From an uncultured Collinsella sp. (GTDB lineage: Bacteria; Actinomycetota; Coriobacteriia; Coriobacteriales; Coriobacteriaceae): 22,782 nucleotides of DNA. The first letter of the stretch is position 1. Each line of letters opens with the position of its first letter. Below the pieces are notes generated by a model. That model had not been told where the DNA came from and searched no databases. It worked only from the letters and a program-made list of their open reading frames with translations. The stretch spans positions 1 through 22,782 of the forward strand of contig CAUFRO010000031.1 in NCBI GenBank assembly GCA_959027945.1, read 5' to 3'. Below are positions 20,156 to 22,782 of the stretch, piece after piece. A program made the translations under genes and the position numbers.

Positions 20156-22063
20156 ATGGAACAGATTATCTTGAACATACTCGAGGCTCTGCGTCGCGGC
20201 GAGACCGTGGATGACAAAGCGCTCGTCAAACTGATACATGCCGAGGCGCGCCGTGAGGGTGCCGACAAACGCGATTTGGCCAAGCGCCGTCTGCTGCCGT
20301 TCTACCAGCGGGTTAAACGTGAGGAGCCGGCTCGTTGGGCTGGGTGGAATGTCGATGCCGAGCTGGAACGTCAACTGCTGCAGGTGCTGCGTATGAAGCC
20401 TCGTCGCACGGCTTCGGGCGTGGCAACCATTACCGTCATCACCAAGCCGTGGCCGTGCTCGGGCGATTGCCTGTTTTGCCCCAACGACCTGCGCATGCCC
20501 AAAAGCTATTTACATGCCGAGCCGGCGTGTGCCCGTGCAGAGCAAAACTGCTTCGATCCATATCTGCAGGTGAGCGCCCGTTTGACTGCGCTTTCGCAGA
20601 TGGGTCATGCGACCGATAAGATCGAGCTCATTGTGCTTGGCGGTACCTGGAGCGACTATCCGCAAGGGTATCAGATGTGGTTTATGTCGGAGCTCTTCCG
20701 CGCGCTCAATGACGATGCCGTGGCCGGCGTGGCGGCCAACCCCATGTTGGCGCGTCCGGGTATCAGCCGTGCCGAGGCGGGGCGCCTGCTCGACGATGCT
20801 CCTGCCAATGCGCTGCCGCCGGTGGTGGCGGAGCGACGCGAACGCTATCGCGCTGCCGGTATTGCGACCGATGAGGTTGAGCTTGCGAGCGGCGTTGCCG
20901 ACGAGCAGGAGCGTGTGGATGCTGCCGTGGGCGGCTATAACCGCGCGGTGCGTCGTCTGTACGGCCCCGGCACGCCGTGGGGCGAGGTCGCCGAGTGGCA
21001 GACGGCCACGATGGAGGAGCTTGAGCGCCAACAGCGCATCAACGAGACGGCGAAGCATCGCGTGGTGGGGCTCGTTATCGAGACGCGTCCCGATGCCGTG
21101 ACGCCACAGGCCCTCACGCTCATCCGCCGCCTGGGTTGCACCAAGATTCAGATGGGCATCCAGAGCCTCGACCAGCATTTGCTCGATATCAACGAGCGTC
21201 GCATTTCGGTGGCGCAGATCGAGCGGGCGTTTTCGCTTGCGCGCCTGTTTGGCTTTAAGATTCACGCGCATTTTATGCTCAACTTGCTGGGCGCCACGCC
21301 CGAAGGGGACAAGCGCGACTACGAGCGCTTTATGACCGAGGGGGCCTTTATGCCCGACGAGGTCAAGGTCTACCCGTGCGCGCTCATCGAGGGATCGCGT
21401 CTGGTGGGTTGCTACGAGCGTGACGAGTGGCGCCCCTATACCGAGGAGGAACTGCTCGATGTTTTGGCCGACGACATCGTGGTGACGCCGGCGTTCTGCC
21501 GCATCAGTCGCATGATCCGCGACTTTAGTTCCGACGACATTATGGTGGGCAACAAGAAACCCAACCTGCGTCAGCTCGTTGAGAACCGTCTGGCTGCTCG
21601 GGGTGACGGTGCGACGGTGCGCGAGATTCGCTATCGCGAGATCAGTACGGCGGGTGCCGACTTGGATGAGCTATCTCTTGATGAGGAAGTGGCGTACGAG
21701 ACGCCAGTGACTTACGAGCGCTTTTTGCAGTGGGTGACGCCGCGGGGCAAGATTGCGGGCTTTTTGCGCCTGTCGCTGCCTGATCGTGCCTTTGTTGCCG
21801 CGCATGCGGACGAGTTGCCGACGACGCCGGACGAGGCGATGATTCGCGAGGTGCACGTGTATGGCATGGCGGCGCGCGTGGGCGACCAGGGCCAGGCGGC
21901 GCAGCACCACGGGTTGGGGCGTTTGCTCGTAGAGTGTGCGTGCGAGATTGCCCGGGATGCCGGTTATGCGCGCATCAACGTGATTAGCGCGATCGGTACG
22001 CGCGAGTACTATCGCCATTTGGGTTTTTACGACCACGGACTCTATCTGCAAAAGGAGCTCTAG
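20156..22063 (+). CDS. elp3: Bacterial Elp3: radical SAM/GNAT tRNA-modifying enzyme
   Basis: Elp3 enzymes use a radical SAM domain and a C-terminal acetyltransferase to build cm5-type modifications on wobble uridine (U34) of tRNA. The 635-residue protein has CSGDCLFC (Cys101, Cys105, Cys108) as the 4Fe-4S site. It is followed by the family block PKSYLHAEPACARAEQNCFDPYLQ and LIVLGGTWSDYP. A GNAT domain lies at about 540-635 (IREVHVYG, HHGLGRLLVECACEIARDAGY, IGTREYYRHLGFYDHGLYLQKEL). A tRNA-binding basic N-terminus is present. No Elp1 or Elp2 partner is encoded here, as in other bacteria with Elp3 alone. The GGGGG before the ATG is too close for a normal ribosome site, which fits a leaderless message. 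Confidence 0.9.
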   Translation: MEQIILNILEALRRGETVDDKALVKLIHAEARREGADKRDLAKRRLLPFYQRVKREEPARWAGWNVDAELERQLLQVLRMKPRRTASGVATITVITKPWPCSGDCLFCPNDLRMPKSYLHAEPACARAEQNCFDPYLQVSARLTALSQMGHATDKIELIVLGGTWSDYPQGYQMWFMSELFRALNDDAVAGVAANPMLARPGISRAEAGRLLDDAPANALPPVVAERRERYRAAGIATDEVELASGVADEQERVDAAVGGYNRAVRRLYGPGTPWGEVAEWQTATMEELERQQRINETAKHRVVGLVIETRPDAVTPQALTLIRRLGCTKIQMGIQSLDQHLLDINERRISVAQIERAFSLARLFGFKIHAHFMLNLLGATPEGDKRDYERFMTEGAFMPDEVKVYPCALIEGSRLVGCYERDEWRPYTEEELLDVLADDIVVTPAFCRISRMIRDFSSDDIMVGNKKPNLRQLVENRLAARGDGATVREIRYREISTAGADLDELSLDEEVAYETPVTYERFLQWVTPRGKIAGFLRLSLPDRAFVAAHADELPTTPDEAMIREVHVYGMAARVGDQGQAAQHHGLGRLLVECACEIARDAGYARINVISAIGTREYYRHLGFYDHGLYLQKEL

Positions 22064-22782
22064 ATGAACAAGCCGAGTGTTTCTGCCGGTGTCGTTGCCG
22101 GCGTTGCTCTGGGAGCCGCGGCGCTTGGTGCGGCCGCTGTCGCTGTTCGTGCTGCCTGTCTGCAGGTTGCGCGAACCCGCAATGGGTTGGCGCGTGTGAA
22201 GCGCGTGCACGACGAGGGCGGCGACGAAGTCCGCGTATTGGTGCAAGGCGGCGTCTACCAAAGCGCGAGTTACGTTGGCGAGCGTTGGGCTGAGCCCGTC
22301 TTTGCGTACTATCGTGCGTTTGACGACGTGTTTGAGGCCGAGGATGCGATGCGCGACGCTTATGGTCACGGTATCAGCCGTATGCTCATGCTGGGCGGCG
22401 GCGGGTTTGCCTATCCCAAATTTGCGCTGATGTCGCACGAGGACTTGCGCATGGACGTCATCGAGTATGACGGAGAGATTACGCGCCTGGCACGCCGTTG
22501 GTTCTACCTGGACGAGCTGGAGCGCACGGCGGGCGATCGCCTGCGGGTGATTACCGCCGAGGCTCGCTCGTATCTGGGTGTGACGAGCGTGGGCCATCGT
22601 CGCTACGATGTGGTCGTGAGCGATTGCTTTGGCGGTGCCGAGCCCGTGCGTGAGCTGGCGACGGTTGAGGCGTTGCGTTTGGTGCGGGGCACCCTAAATG
22701 TCGGTGGCGTCTACGTGGCCAATATCGTGAGCGCAAGCGAGGGGAGCGATGTGACGTTCCTGCGCGATTGCGCTGCCACGGC
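22064..22782 (+). CDS. Spermidine-synthase-like SAM-fold protein, partial
   Basis: The frame is open from ATG 22064 to the window end (239 complete codons), so the C-terminus is missing. AAGGAG lies inside the last codons of elp3 and the start follows the elp3 stop directly, so the genes are coupled. Residues 6-32 form an Ala/Val-rich hydrophobic segment, a probable membrane anchor not usual in cytosolic SpeE. The nucleotide loop is LMLGGGGFAYP (109-118), then DVIEYD (131-136) and YDVVVSDCFGG (181-191, Asp187). The family's GDG/GDA loop reads TAEARSYL. It belongs to the spermidine-synthase-like superfamily; true aminopropyl transfer is doubtful. Confidence 0.8.
   Translation, partial: MNKPSVSAGVVAGVALGAAALGAAAVAVRAACLQVARTRNGLARVKRVHDEGGDEVRVLVQGGVYQSASYVGERWAEPVFAYYRAFDDVFEAEDAMRDAYGHGISRMLMLGGGGFAYPKFALMSHEDLRMDVIEYDGEITRLARRWFYLDELERTAGDRLRVITAEARSYLGVTSVGHRRYDVVVSDCFGGAEPVRELATVEALRLVRGTLNVGGVYVANIVSASEGSDVTFLRDCAAT

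Noticed and set aside
19184..20374. Long minus-strand frame across the DUF4097 gene and the start of elp3
   Set aside because: It crosses a strong terminator and two genes with clear starts and motifs, and its translation is low-complexity Arg/His/Ala-rich.

Overview
The window is GC-rich chromosomal DNA with densely packed genes, clear Shine-Dalgarno sites and many hairpin terminators. Gene content (PdxST with a MocR regulator, a Ski2-like helicase with an actinobacterial-type C-terminal region, bacterial Elp3, a reverse rubrerythrin, PTS sugar uptake) points to an anaerobic gut actinobacterium of the Coriobacteriia, most like Collinsella. That placement is inferred from protein character and codon use, not from a marker gene. 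No rRNA, tRNA, CRISPR array, transposase, phage gene or origin was seen.

Layout. 1-217: gene-free, two adjacent long palindromes. 218-3277: vitamin B6 block, pdxS-pdxT on the minus strand, divergent from pdxR; the shared control region carries direct repeats. 3350-3910: reverse rubrerythrin (minus). 4167-6775: two-gene alcohol/aldehyde dehydrogenase operon. 6842-7219: two possible small-protein genes, a weak Cys-rich ORF and a better supported acid/base-segmented protein. 7286-7831: metallophosphoesterase. 7905-11371: LicT/BglG-type antiterminator, PTS EIIBC with an RNA antiterminator/terminator leader, and a ChbG/YdjC-type deacetylase. 11511-13268: DUF2130 coiled-coil protein with a nuclease-like motif. 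13349-18170: minus-strand genes for a Ski2-like helicase, a TrmB-like methyltransferase and a second SAM methyltransferase; a 123-bp palindrome lies between helicase and trmB. 18438-20059: membrane-anchored XRE regulator overlapping a DUF4097 protein. 20156-22782: Elp3, probably leaderless, followed by a spermidine-synthase-like protein cut by the window end.

How the genes work together. PdxST makes pyridoxal phosphate, and the PLP-binding regulator PdxR probably senses it. The ADH/ALDH pair interconverts alcohol, aldehyde and acid. The PRD antiterminator probably opens the terminator ahead of the PTS gene when its sugar is present; the deacetylase suggests an N-acetylated sugar. The HTH/DUF4097 pair looks like an envelope-associated regulatory unit. 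I see no obvious defence island. The observations most worth following are the diverged TrmB active-site motif, the DUF2130 nuclease-like motif, the HTH-TM/DUF4097 pair, the leaderless elp3 signal, the RNA switch ahead of the PTS gene and the three long intergenic palindromes.
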